Source of the DNA: Methanobacteriota archaeon
Lineage (GTDB): Archaea > Thermoplasmatota > Poseidoniia > Poseidoniales > Thalassarchaeaceae
Direction: 5' to 3'
Assembly: GCA_002717835.1 (NCBI GenBank)
Contig: PBBV01000023.1
Coordinates: 1 to 42,787, forward strand
DNA: 42,787 nt
Shown piece by piece: positions 1 through 8,714 of this stretch (positions are counted from its first letter, which is position 1; each line of letters begins with the position of its first letter). The translations under genes were made by a program, and so were the position numbers. The notes under the pieces are model-generated. The model did not search any database. It saw only the letters and a list, made by a program, of their open reading frames with translations, and was not told the origin of the DNA.

Positions 1-1
1 C

Positions 2-3000
2 GATGACGACAACGACGGTGTCAACGACGGCCCAGACCCCCATCCGCTAGACGAGTGCTACTGGTCCGACAACGACCAGGACGGAATCGCCGACTACAAC
101 AACGAGGGTAACTGCGTCGCTCACATGACGTCCTTCGAGTCCGGCGCTGCCGGCGGGATGTACACCGACACCGATACTTCAGGAGTTGCACACGATCTGT
201 CCAACAACGCAGGAGAGGCAGAGGTCAACTACGATGCACCTGCGACCTACACAAGTGCTTCCGCATGCCCTGAGGGATACGGCACACCATGGGTTGTTGG
301 AGCAGGAAGCTGTACCGTGACCGTACCAAGCGGAGGCTATGCTGAGGTCAGTGTCTTCTGGCCTTACTTCTCACCGTATGTTACGCTAGAATCCACCTCG
401 CCATCGAGCGTCGTGACCGATCTAACATCCACGCCATACGGAACAACACTCCAGTTTACAGAAGCTGGTGACTGGACGTTCTCATGGACAGACGACGGCA
501 CGTGGAACGCGATCGCACTGATCGCAACCTCCTATACGCCCGTAACCCCATTCGAGCTGGGCTATCAGGCCTCGTGGGCACCTAGCGCCAACTCAGGAAG
601 CGGCCTCACAGACGGTGACTACGTCGGAGTGACGGATTACACCGGTGAGGTCGGAGCATACTTGGACGGCAGATTAGGCTACCAGATGTCAGACACCGAC
701 GGTGCAATGTCCCTAACGCTGGACGCCATCGATCCAACAGGACTGACGGCTGTAGTGTCCTACTTCCTAGCTGACACGACCTACGAGGACGACGACTCGG
801 TGAGTATCGAATTCGTGGGATCCTTGTCCACAATATCATTGCTATCAGCCAATGGAGTCAGCGCAACCGATGCCGCTGGCGGAGATGGAATGGAAGCACT
901 AGCAGGAGCTTGGACAACGGTCAGCGCGGATATCTCCGCTGCAGGCACTGGAAGCCTTGTCATGACCTTCGATTCCAACGCAGGAACCGAGGCGCTATAC
1001 CTGGACAATGTCTACTTTACGACAAGTTACGTCGCCCTCGACAGCGATGACGACAATGACATGAGACTAGACGGCTACGACTGGTGCCCGCTAGATCCGA
1101 CCGAACAGGACGACAATGACGAGGACGGTATCTGCGACGACACAGACTTGGATGACGACAATGACGGTGTATTCGACTTCAATGACGAGTTCCCGCTTGA
1201 CGGTACCGAGAGTATCGACGATGACGGCGACGGAATCGGCGACAACGCGGACCCAGACGACGACAACGACGGTACTGACGACGCCAATGATGCCTTCCCC
1301 AACGACCCGTCAGAAACTGATGATTACGACGGCGATGGAGTGGGTGACAATGCGGACACCGACGACGACGGTGACGGCGTGAGCGACCTTGAGGACGTAT
1401 GGCCTCTAGACAACACCATGTCCACGGACACAGACGGTGACGGCACGGCAGACTTCTACCTGACTCCAGCACCTTACTCGTTGATGAACTTCGAGTCTGG
1501 CTCTCTCCCAACCGAGGGCACATGGACATCCTACTCGTGCTCCATAGGTGGCGCATCAGCGCCTGTTCACCCATCTGTGAGCTGCACGAACTCGACAATG
1601 TACGGACCATGGGCAGTGACCTCTTCCAATGCAATCGCAGGTACCTACTCTCTCGACTCAGGACAGAACTCTGCACAATACGGTACCACGAGCATCATGG
1701 TACAGTTCGAAACCCTCGGTGGGACAGCTACATGGGATTGGCAGGTAAGCACCTTCTTCAGGGACTACACAAGCGTCTACTTCGACGGACTAGAGGTATG
1801 GGCTGATGGTGTTCGGATACCGGCATCATCGCTCGGATCTCAGTGCGCTAACGACGTATGGTGTGGCGAGGATTCGGGTAGCATGTCATGGGACTTTGGA
1901 CCGGGAATACACGACCTGACCTTCACTTTCAGGTCCGGCACCAGCGGAACTGGTGGCACTAACCAGGCTTGGATAGACAACCTACAATTGCCATTGAATG
2001 GAATTTCCAATCAAATGGATACAGATGACGATAACGATGGGATACTCGATGCAGACGATCTCATGCAGTTCGACCCATGCGTTGGTCTCGACAACGACGG
2101 AGATGGCGCTTACGACGACATGGTCGGAGTAGGCGGAGCAGGCGTGGACTTTGACGGATTGGCTTGCGACCCATCGATGTACGATATCGACTCAAACGAC
2201 GACAATGATGATTGGAGCGACGTGGATGAGGTCAACTGCGGGACAGATCCAATGGACTCTACGGACTTCCCCGCAGACTTTGACGGGGATCTGACGTGCG
2301 ACCCGGTAGATCCAGACGACGATAACGATGGCGTGGAAGATGGAAGCGACGCTTTCCCGAACGACCCATACGAATCGTCCGATCTCGATGGTGACTCGAT
2401 TGGAGATAACGCAGACAACGACGACGACGGCGATGGATATCTAGACGGCGCCGACGCCTTCCCAACGGATGCTTCAGAGTGGATTGACTCTGATGGCGAC
2501 GGAACCGGGGACAACGCCGATACCGACGACGACGGCGATGGCGTTGCTGATGATTTGGATGCTTTCCCTCTGGATGACAGCGAAACTGTTGACTCGGATG
2601 GAGACGGATTCGGTGACAACATAGATCCCGACGACGACGATGACGGGGTCCTTGATGAGGTTGACAGCTTCCCGAATGACGACACAGAAGCAGTTGATAC
2701 AGACGGCGACGGAATCGGCGATGTCCAGGACAACGACGACGACGGCGACGGAGTCGAAGACTCCAGCGATGCGTTCCCTCTGGATGCATCAGAGACATCT
2801 GACTTCGACGGCGACGGCATCGGCGACAATACCGACTCCGACATCGACGGTGATGGATACTCCAATGCCCTCGACGTGTTCGATTACGACTCCTGGGAGT
2901 GGGGCGACGTGGACGGGGACGGAATAGGCGATAACGCTGATAGCGACAACGACAACGATGGCGTCTCCGATGAGTTGGATGCCTTCCCATTCGATGCTTC

Positions 3001-3415
3001 CGAGACTGTCGACATGGATGGCGACGGCGTCGGCGATAATTCAGATGCCGATGACGACGGCGACTCTTACAACGACGACGTTGACGCTTTCCCAGCGGAT
3101 GAGAACGAGTGGCTCGATACCGATGGCGACGGAACCGGTGATAACACCGATTCTGACGACGACGGCGACGGATTCTCGGATGCCAATGAGAACGACTGTG
3201 GAACCGATACGCTGGACGACGGCGATACGCCCCCAGATTACGATGGAGATGGAATCTGCGATGCGCTTGATCCTAATGTCGACATCAATATCGACGAGGC
3301 TCCGGCTGAGGAGGACCTTGGATTCGGCGCAGCCGTACCAGGATTCCCAACAGCTCTCGCCGCACTTGCGCTTGTCGGAGCAGCTTTGGTCGCTGGAAGG
3401 CGAACAGAAGACTGA
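2..3415 (+). CDS. Giant secreted calcium-binding protein with thrombospondin type 3 repeats and PGF-CTERM-like tail (5' truncated)
   Basis: The reading frame is open from base 2 and its first visible methionine is at 125, so the true start lies upstream of the window. About 1,137 residues are visible. They comprise a remnant Asp-rich repeat, a beta-rich jelly-roll-like domain (nt 130-1030, ending in a LDNVYF motif), a repeat block (1040-1460), a second beta domain that again opens with FESG and carries AWIDNL (1480-2000), a long Asp-rich array (2010-3280), and a C-terminal tail with a VPGF motif (PGF at 3338-3346), a hydrophobic stretch rich in Ala and Leu, and a basic end (GRR). Such tails are PGF-CTERM signals recognised by archaeosortase A in haloarchaea. 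I infer an exported surface protein, cleaved and anchored after secretion, with repeats stiffened by calcium. The ligand of the beta domains is unknown; carbohydrate binding is a guess from the fold style. Confidence 0.85.
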   Translation, partial: DDDNDGVNDGPDPHPLDECYWSDNDQDGIADYNNEGNCVAHMTSFESGAAGGMYTDTDTSGVAHDLSNNAGEAEVNYDAPATYTSASACPEGYGTPWVVGAGSCTVTVPSGGYAEVSVFWPYFSPYVTLESTSPSSVVTDLTSTPYGTTLQFTEAGDWTFSWTDDGTWNAIALIATSYTPVTPFELGYQASWAPSANSGSGLTDGDYVGVTDYTGEVGAYLDGRLGYQMSDTDGAMSLTLDAIDPTGLTAVVSYFLADTTYEDDDSVSIEFVGSLSTISLLSANGVSATDAAGGDGMEALAGAWTTVSADISAAGTGSLVMTFDSNAGTEALYLDNVYFTTSYVALDSDDDNDMRLDGYDWCPLDPTEQDDNDEDGICDDTDLDDDNDGVFDFNDEFPLDGTESIDDDGDGIGDNADPDDDNDGTDDANDAFPNDPSETDDYDGDGVGDNADTDDDGDGVSDLEDVWPLDNTMSTDTDGDGTADFYLTPAPYSLMNFESGSLPTEGTWTSYSCSIGGASAPVHPSVSCTNSTMYGPWAVTSSNAIAGTYSLDSGQNSAQYGTTSIMVQFETLGGTATWDWQVSTFFRDYTSVYFDGLEVWADGVRIPASSLGSQCANDVWCGEDSGSMSWDFGPGIHDLTFTFRSGTSGTGGTNQAWIDNLQLPLNGISNQMDTDDDNDGILDADDLMQFDPCVGLDNDGDGAYDDMVGVGGAGVDFDGLACDPSMYDIDSNDDNDDWSDVDEVNCGTDPMDSTDFPADFDGDLTCDPVDPDDDNDGVEDGSDAFPNDPYESSDLDGDSIGDNADNDDDGDGYLDGADAFPTDASEWIDSDGDGTGDNADTDDDGDGVADDLDAFPLDDSETVDSDGDGFGDNIDPDDDDDGVLDEVDSFPNDDTEAVDTDGDGIGDVQDNDDDGDGVEDSSDAFPLDASETSDFDGDGIGDNTDSDIDGDGYSNALDVFDYDSWEWGDVDGDGIGDNADSDNDNDGVSDELDAFPFDASETVDMDGDGVGDNSDADDDGDSYNDDVDAFPADENEWLDTDGDGTGDNTDSDDDGDGFSDANENDCGTDTLDDGDTPPDYDGDGICDALDPNVDINIDEAPAEEDLGFGAAVPGFPTALAALALVGAALVAGRRTED
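1145..1459 (+). repeat. Three in-frame 105-bp thrombospondin type 3 units (first block)
   Basis: Three consecutive units of exactly 35 codons start at 1145, 1250 and 1355. Each opens with a D-x-D-D-D-x-D-G motif, has a central (D/E)xF/W-P-L/N-D motif and closes with DGDG-x-(G/A)-D. The third unit runs directly into the second beta domain. Acidic side chains at alternating positions are the calcium ligands of this repeat family. Confidence 0.85.
2309..3148 (+). repeat. Eight tandem in-frame 105-bp thrombospondin type 3 units
   Basis: Eight units of exactly 35 codons run without an indel from 2309 to 3148, followed from 3149 by a degenerate, longer last unit that contains Cys. Most share the central DAFP motif and the closing DGDGxGDN motif. 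Codons differ between units, so the copies are not recent identical duplications, yet spacing is strictly kept. Confidence 0.9.
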
Positions 3416-3432
3416 ATGCCGAAATGTAACCG

Positions 3433-3459
3433 CCCCCGGGGTCGTCTAGACTCCGGGGG
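3433..3459 (+). terminator. GC-rich hairpin after the surface-protein gene
   Basis: Arms 3433-3443 and 3449-3459 pair over 11 bp with one G-T wobble around a 5-nt loop, 17 nt after the stop codon at 3415. No T tract follows, so termination is inferred from position; it could instead protect the mRNA 3' end. Confidence 0.5.
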
Positions 3460-3540
3460 TCGGGACAACATCCCTCTGGGTACATTACAAAGTAAACCAT
3501 GATAAGGCGAAGAATAGACTACAGCACCATAGGTGGAACC

Positions 3541-3927
3541 ATGCCAGGCACAACCAGAGTTGAGATCAGGACCCTCAAAGTGGGACGATACGTCGCCATA
3601 GAGAACGATGCATACAAGATACTCAGCATATCCAAGTCGAAACCTGGGAAACACGGAAGTGCCAAAGCGAGACTCGAACTTGAGGATATCTTCACCGGAC
3701 AGAAGAGAAGCCACGTAGGGACTGTCACCGATAACATACAGGTGCCCGTGATCGAAAAAGGAAGTGCCGTCATTACATTCGTCCAGGGCAATGAGGTAAA
3801 TGCCATGGATAACAAAACCTATGAGACCCTCATATTGCCTTTAGATGCGGAAATGAATCTACAAGCCGGCGGTGAGATCCAGTGGATGGAAGCCATGGGC
3901 CGCTACAGAATCACACGTGACCATTGA
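3541..3927 (+). CDS. eif5A: Translation initiation factor 5A (aIF5A)
   Basis: This 128-residue protein has the length and layout of archaeal IF5A: an N-terminal SH3-like barrel with the hypusination loop PGKHG (Lys37 is the predicted modified residue) and a C-terminal OB fold. aIF5A binds the ribosome and relieves stalling at difficult peptide bonds such as polyproline. The start at 3541 is chosen because AGGTGG at 3531-3536 is a well-spaced Shine-Dalgarno-like site and family members begin just before this point; the frame is open upstream to 3499. No deoxyhypusine synthase gene is in the window. It is followed after 24 bp by the EamA transporter gene. Confidence 0.95.
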   Translation: MPGTTRVEIRTLKVGRYVAIENDAYKILSISKSKPGKHGSAKARLELEDIFTGQKRSHVGTVTDNIQVPVIEKGSAVITFVQGNEVNAMDNKTYETLILPLDAEMNLQAGGEIQWMEAMGRYRITRDH

Positions 3928-3951
3928 TACGGACAGGCTCCGCCACTCCTC

Positions 3952-4902
3952 ATGAGGCAGGAGCACGTGACATACGAACGACCACCTGCCATGGCATGGG
4001 CCATACTTGCAATCGCGCTATTCGGTGTGAGCAGTGGCGGGCCCCTACTAGCATCCATGGATACCCCCCCTGTGCTGCGTGCATCCTGGAGGCTCTGGGC
4101 GACCTGTATTGTCTTGGTACCAGGGTTCATAGTCCAATTAAAAAAATCTGGATATGAGAAATATAATCTTCGGAACCTCTCGCTAATCACACTTTCTGGA
4201 TTTGCACTCGCCATTCATTTCGCCGCGTGGACATGGTCTCTAGATCACACATCCCTAGCACATAGTCTTCTTTTCGTCACTAGCCACCCGATAGTGATTG
4301 TTTCAGCCATGTTCATCATAGAGAGAAAGGCTGACTTCCTGCTAATTACCGGGGCGTGTATTGGATTCATGGGCGCAGGAGTCGCATTACTAGACGCTTC
4401 AGATTCCGGTTCTGTCACATATGTCGGTGATGCTGCAGCATTTATTGGTGCGGTTGCAGGTGCGGCATATTTGGCCGTGGGACGGATTTTGAGATCTGAA
4501 TCAAAGATCCCGCTTTTCATCTACGCTTTCCCAGTAACTACAGTATCCGCTATTATCCTAACAACGTTGTCCGCAACTTTCGAAAAGACTGGCTCGTCAA
4601 TTGCTGCTCATCCCTTTGGATGGATTGGAAGTGAGTATTTCCTCACCATTGCTGCTCTCGCCCTTGGAGCCGGACTCCTCGGACACACAGGTCTGAACGC
4701 AGCACTAAGATGGCTTCCACCCATAATCATCTCAGTCGGCCTTCTATTCGAACCAATTCTCGGCTCGGTCATAGGGTTACTTCTTCTCGGCACTATTGAA
4801 GTAGGATTTTGGACTGTTTTAGGTGGTGTTATGATGATTTTTGGAGCCACAATACTCACATTCTGGCTGGAGTCTAGAACAGAGCCCAGGAGCACGAATT
4901 GA
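3952..4902 (+). CDS. EamA/DMT-family permease
   Basis: A 316-residue, very hydrophobic protein with about ten membrane helices in two similar halves, the layout of the drug/metabolite transporter superfamily (EamA, RhaT type). The N-terminal half carries W-x-R-L-W in the second helix region, and the second half has the typical Gly/Ala-rich helices with an E-P-x-x-x-S motif (FEPILGS) near the end. Family members export or import amino acids, sugars, purines or other small metabolites; the substrate cannot be told from sequence. ATG 3952 gives a normal family N-terminus; ATG 3991 is possible. The next gene, surE, starts 26 bp after the stop, so the two are probably cotranscribed with aIF5A. Confidence 0.85.
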   Translation: MRQEHVTYERPPAMAWAILAIALFGVSSGGPLLASMDTPPVLRASWRLWATCIVLVPGFIVQLKKSGYEKYNLRNLSLITLSGFALAIHFAAWTWSLDHTSLAHSLLFVTSHPIVIVSAMFIIERKADFLLITGACIGFMGAGVALLDASDSGSVTYVGDAAAFIGAVAGAAYLAVGRILRSESKIPLFIYAFPVTTVSAIILTTLSATFEKTGSSIAAHPFGWIGSEYFLTIAALALGAGLLGHTGLNAALRWLPPIIISVGLLFEPILGSVIGLLLLGTIEVGFWTVLGGVMMIFGATILTFWLESRTEPRSTN

Positions 4903-4928
4903 ATAAGAGACGCCCGGAGCCGAGATGC

Positions 4929-5858
4929 ATGGGCCGACCCTCCATACTTGTGACAAATGATGATGGTGTGGAGGCTCCTGGACTATTAGCACTGGTCTCA
5001 AGACTGCACACAGAAGGATTCCCTGTTCTCGTTGTTGCTCCTCGTGGAGAGCAATCAGCTTCGGGTATGAGGCTTACACTTGGGAAGCCAATGAGAATCG
5101 AAGTGCACACTGATATAGAGCGATCAATCAGAAATAATCGGGATGTCCCCTTAGTGATATTGTCCGTCGAAGGAACTCCGTGCGATGCTGTAATAGTGGC
5201 TATTGAAGGCGCCCTAGATCAACATAGAATGGGTATCAAGCCATCTTTGTGCGTGTCTGGAATCAATCTCGGACCGAATTTGTCAGTTGATGTCCTCCAT
5301 TCGGGTACGGTGTCTGCTGCAAGAGAAGCTTCGATGTATGGTCTTCCTTCAATTTCTACTAGCCTTGCAGATTACAATGAATCTGAATTTGGTAATGCAG
5401 TAGAAGCGACGATGGCTATAATCGAGAAGGCCATTAAAGTAATCAAAATACCACCCCCCTCGTTCATGCGTCCAGAAGGAGCGGAATCAAAACCAAAAGG
5501 GCCCTACAAAGACTTCCCCATCACGCATTTCTTGCATGGCAACCTGATGCTAAACGTGAATGTCCCTTCAAATTGGAATGGAATTTACAGGACCGGGCCC
5601 CATGGAGCCAGATGGTACAAGGCACCTACCCAGATTTCAGATACAGCTGAAGGGCAACTCGTGGAAGTGGGGGCTGCTACGATCATAAATGAAGGCGAGG
5701 ACGGCTCTGATACAAACACAATCGAAAAAGGCGGATGCTCAATTACGGCCATGCCAGTGTGGCCCCAGCTTCACCCCCTATCGGTTCCTGACCACATTCT
5801 CAAGGAAGCGAATGCCTCCGATCATGATGGCTTCCCAGTTTGGCTGTCTAACCAGTGA
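4929..5858 (+). CDS. surE: 5'/3'-nucleotidase SurE
   Basis: A 309-residue SurE phosphatase. The N-terminus has the signature ILVTNDDG with the metal-binding aspartates D11 and D12, and further on come the S-G-T-V-x-A-A-R-E motif and an SGINLG loop. SurE hydrolyses nucleoside monophosphates and related phosphate esters with a divalent metal. ATG 4929 is preferred because SurE proteins begin only a few residues before ILVTNDDG and because GGAG lies at 4916-4919; a TTG at 4899 would overlap the upstream stop. Its last 37 bp overlap the end of convergent trmY. Confidence 0.93.
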   Translation: MGRPSILVTNDDGVEAPGLLALVSRLHTEGFPVLVVAPRGEQSASGMRLTLGKPMRIEVHTDIERSIRNNRDVPLVILSVEGTPCDAVIVAIEGALDQHRMGIKPSLCVSGINLGPNLSVDVLHSGTVSAAREASMYGLPSISTSLADYNESEFGNAVEATMAIIEKAIKVIKIPPPSFMRPEGAESKPKGPYKDFPITHFLHGNLMLNVNVPSNWNGIYRTGPHGARWYKAPTQISDTAEGQLVEVGAATIINEGEDGSDTNTIEKGGCSITAMPVWPQLHPLSVPDHILKEANASDHDGFPVWLSNQ

Positions 5859-6418
5859 TGGACGATAGATATGCAAGCAGACCCGAGTAGCCACTGTTCC
5901 CCCAGAGACAACATGGCGACATCGAAATGCTCCTCTACGCAGTCGATTGCCCTGTCATCCCCCACTATAAAGCCAATATCACCCTGATTTTCGTGTATGT
6001 CGCCCAAAGAATCACCATTTATATCAAGAACACATACTTCAACAGAATTCCTTTGCCATTCCGTAATCGTGGTGCTTAGGTCTCCCCCGGAGTGTGCCAA
6101 ACCATTGGAGATGTGCTTCCATGTTCCGACAGGCGGAAGCGGCTCAACTACGACTTTCCTCATCTTGCCTGCAATGGATCTTTCATCTGCTCTGAGACCT
6201 GTTATGTCTGAACCCAAGAACCTGATCCTTCTTGGCTTCCCCTGACCCCCTAAGAGGTGGACAACCACCTCTACATCCTTTCTGATTCCATGCGATAGGA
6301 GGAGACACGCCCCAATGTTTCTGCACAATACATCTATCCTGCCGGAACCTGGCAAATCATCGAGATTGAATGGAGAAGAGGGTGGGGCCCTCGAGCCGAT
6401 GATAGCGAACCTCCGCAT
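5822..6418 (-). CDS. trmY: tRNA (pseudouridine-54-N1)-methyltransferase TrmY
   Basis: The 198-residue protein matches the archaeal TrmY family (formerly DUF358, SPOUT superfamily), which makes N1-methylpseudouridine at position 54 of the tRNA T-loop using S-adenosylmethionine. Recognisable parts are the N-terminal FAIIG strand, the LDDLPGSGRIDVLCR segment, a SHGIRKD motif, an RxxxxDERS segment, and a Gly-rich/acidic C-terminal knot region (DIGFIVGDD). Its ATG lies 3 nt after the SRP54 stop codon, so the two genes are almost certainly cotranscribed. The 3' end overlaps surE tail to tail. Confidence 0.92.
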   Translation of the reverse strand: MRRFAIIGSRAPPSSPFNLDDLPGSGRIDVLCRNIGACLLLSHGIRKDVEVVVHLLGGQGKPRRIRFLGSDITGLRADERSIAGKMRKVVVEPLPPVGTWKHISNGLAHSGGDLSTTITEWQRNSVEVCVLDINGDSLGDIHENQGDIGFIVGDDRAIDCVEEHFDVAMLSLGEQWLLGSACISIVHHWLDSQTGKPS

Positions 6419-6421
6419 AAC

Positions 6422-7771
6422 TCATACCAACTCTATGTCGTCCACGTCCATCATGGACTGCATCTGTCTTCTGAATTGACGATTGCCCTTCATACCGCGC
6501 ATCATCTTCTTACTTTTATTCCATTGTGCAAGGAGGCCTTTAACTTCCTTTTCAGAGGATCCAGAGCCTTTTGCGATCCGACGTATCCTCTCGGATTTGA
6601 GAAGATTGGGATCATCTTTTTCTTCCTGAGTCATCGAGTCCATCATTATCCTGTATCGTTCAAGGTTGCCTTGCATAGCCCTCTTTTGAGAAGATGACAT
6701 AGAACCCATGCCAAACATGCCATCAGGAAGATGGGAGAGAATCCTATCCAGCGTACCGATTTTACTCATCATCTCCATTTGTTGATACATATCATTCAGT
6801 GTGAAGCGGCCAGACATCAAACGCTGGGTGAGACGCATCGCTTCCTGTTCATCCAAATCTTCTGGCGCCAGATCAATGAGGCCTTTTATGTCGCCCATTC
6901 CGAGAAGTCTTGAGATAAAACGGTCAGACTCGAAGCGTTCGAGATCTGATACTCTTTCCCCCTCCCCGACGAATACTATGGGGGCATTTGTTATCGACAC
7001 AGCGCTCAGAGCACCGCCACCTCTGGCAGTCCCATCGAGCTTCGTCACAATCGTCCCTGTGACACCTACGAGGTCGTGAAAGGTCTCTGCTATTGGTCCA
7101 GCAGATTGGCCAACTTGTGCATCTATGACTAGAAACCTCTCTGTTGCTTGGGCGATTTCCGCAATGTCAAGAAGCTCGTCCTTTAGGTCTTCATCAAGAC
7201 TGTCACGTCCTGCTGTATCTATGATTACAACATCTGCGGTTCCAACTTTCCGGAGCCCATTTCTTACAATCGAGGCTGCATCTTTTCCATCTATTTCCCC
7301 ATATACCTCTACTCCGCTGCCATCGAGTAATTGTGAAAGTTGAGCGAAGGCACCTGGCCTGTGAACGTCTGCCTCTATGACTGCGACTTTGACCCCGTGC
7401 CTTCTTCGCCACCACTCCGCAACCTTTGCAGTGGTAGTAGTCTTTCCCTGACCATACAGGCCCACCATGAGAACGGTCTGATTGTGTGGCCTGATTTCTC
7501 GTGCAGGCCCGAGAATTCTGACGAGTTCGGAATATACCATATTCATTGCATGGGTCTCAAGCTTTAATCCAGGTCGAGGCTCGTCTTCCATGAGCCTTCT
7601 TTGTATCCTTTCAGTCAGGTCTTTGGTTTGTCTGACATTAAAATCAGCCTCTAAAAGAGACCTCCTCAGCGAGCGTGTAAACTCCTTCACAGCCTCTTCA
7701 TCAAGGGTCTTCTTGCCCCTTAGGAGGCCAACTGAATTGAGTATACGACGCTTGAGCCCCTCCAGTGCCAT
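6422..7771 (-). CDS. srp54: Signal recognition particle protein SRP54
   Basis: A 449-residue SRP54/Ffh GTPase. An N-domain four-helix bundle (residues 1-90) precedes the G domain, with P-loop GLYGQGKT (104-111), D-x-x-R-P-G near 135, DTAGRD (185-190) and TKLDG (243-247). The Met-rich M domain carries the SRP-RNA-binding helix-turn-helix with RIRRIAKGSG. The protein binds signal peptides at the ribosome and hands the complex to FtsY. ATG 7771 (MALEG) is the normal family start; the open frame to 7870 adds residues without resemblance to the family. SRP RNA and FtsY are not in the window. It is the first gene of an SRP54-TrmY pair. Confidence 0.96.
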   Translation of the reverse strand: MALEGLKRRILNSVGLLRGKKTLDEEAVKEFTRSLRRSLLEADFNVRQTKDLTERIQRRLMEDEPRPGLKLETHAMNMVYSELVRILGPAREIRPHNQTVLMVGLYGQGKTTTTAKVAEWWRRRHGVKVAVIEADVHRPGAFAQLSQLLDGSGVEVYGEIDGKDAASIVRNGLRKVGTADVVIIDTAGRDSLDEDLKDELLDIAEIAQATERFLVIDAQVGQSAGPIAETFHDLVGVTGTIVTKLDGTARGGGALSAVSITNAPIVFVGEGERVSDLERFESDRFISRLLGMGDIKGLIDLAPEDLDEQEAMRLTQRLMSGRFTLNDMYQQMEMMSKIGTLDRILSHLPDGMFGMGSMSSSQKRAMQGNLERYRIMMDSMTQEEKDDPNLLKSERIRRIAKGSGSSEKEVKGLLAQWNKSKKMMRGMKGNRQFRRQMQSMMDVDDIELV

Positions 7772-7847
7772 GGTGGTATCCCCGTGAAGACTCGTTTCAA
7801 CGTTCCTCGTGCCGTCCCATCTAAACCCTCGATGCCAACCCGCAGGC

Positions 7848-8594
7848 ATGGCCACCCCGTTGATCGGCATCGTAGAGATGCAAATCGCATTCGCGATAGC
7901 CCTGTTAGGGATATATCTGGGATGGAGTGCCGCCCTTTCCAGAATATCGGGATTTTATGATCTAACTGGGGCAGCAAGACACCTCCTATACGGCATAGTA
8001 ACAGGTATGTTGTTTGCAGTCGCTGTGGACAGGATGGTACTGGCAGAGATAGTACTTGGACGCTCATGGGACGCCATAGCCCCCGCATTACTCCTAATTG
8101 GGGCGTCTCAGTCAATGCTAGTTCTTGTGGTGGTCGGCCGCCCAAGAACCGTCAAAACGTCAAGCAGTATGCCTTACGGCTGGACTTTCGGACTGGGACT
8201 AGGTTCGATGCAAGCCGCCTACATAATAGTCAGAATATTTGATCCTGCGACATGGGACGGCTCTACAGGATTCGGAGTATTTGCAATAATCATGGGTGGA
8301 ATCGTTAGCGCCACGTGCGCACTGGGTTCTGCGACAATATCCGGCTGGCAAGGCGTAAGGCTCCTATTCGGACAAAGAATAGCCGCCACAGTTGCATCCT
8401 CCGTGTTGCGTGCGATGATGATAGCGTCTGTGGTGTTATCTGTATTCCAGCCACTGGCTATTATTTTAGCTACCCCGCCTGCATTCTATTTTGCATTCAA
8501 CAGTGCTCCAAGGTGGGCCATAGAGACTCTTTCTGAACCATCAAGAAAAGAATACAGGAGAGCAATAAGAAGAGACGCTATCAGTAAAAAATGA
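7848..8594 (+). CDS. Unrecognised polytopic membrane protein
   Basis: A 248-residue protein with about seven hydrophobic segments, beginning almost at the N-terminus (MQIAFAIALL region) and ending in a short basic tail (RRAIRRDAISKK), so the C-terminus is probably cytoplasmic. I do not recognise a family. ATG 7848 is chosen because CTAAA at about 7819-7825 sits at a leaderless-type distance; ATG 7878 is also possible. It is transcribed divergently from srp54 and separated by about 130 bp from trkA. A T tract at 8614-8618 just after the stop may serve as terminator. Confidence 0.7.
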   Translation: MATPLIGIVEMQIAFAIALLGIYLGWSAALSRISGFYDLTGAARHLLYGIVTGMLFAVAVDRMVLAEIVLGRSWDAIAPALLLIGASQSMLVLVVVGRPRTVKTSSSMPYGWTFGLGLGSMQAAYIIVRIFDPATWDGSTGFGVFAIIMGGIVSATCALGSATISGWQGVRLLFGQRIAATVASSVLRAMMIASVVLSVFQPLAIILATPPAFYFAFNSAPRWAIETLSEPSRKEYRRAIRRDAISKK

Positions 8595-8683
8595 TCTTAT
8601 TCCATATTCTCAATTTTTAGCCAAAAAAGGCCCACTGGGGTAATAAAAGAGTGAAAAAAATAATTTCTCCCTTATGGTGACGG

Positions 8684-8689
8684 TTATAT
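8684..8689 (+). promoter_or_regulatory. TATA box of the trkAH operon
   Basis: TTATAT is centred about 28 nt upstream of the trkA ATG at 8715, within a region holding A-rich tracts (8641-8665). The spacing predicts transcription starting at or next to the start codon. Confidence 0.6.
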
Positions 8690-8714
8690 CGGACCCGTAT
8701 TGCGGTGTGACCAG

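Noticed and set aside
2110-2990. Long antisense and out-of-frame reading frames over the surface-protein gene, up to about 250 codons
   Set aside because: They arise from the GAC/GAT-rich repeat DNA, which is low in stops in other frames; their products are Ser/Pro- or Arg-rich low-complexity strings.
7772-7870. N-terminal extension of SRP54 by 33 residues
   Set aside because: SRP54 proteins start at the MALEG position; the extension overlaps the divergent gene and looks non-coding.
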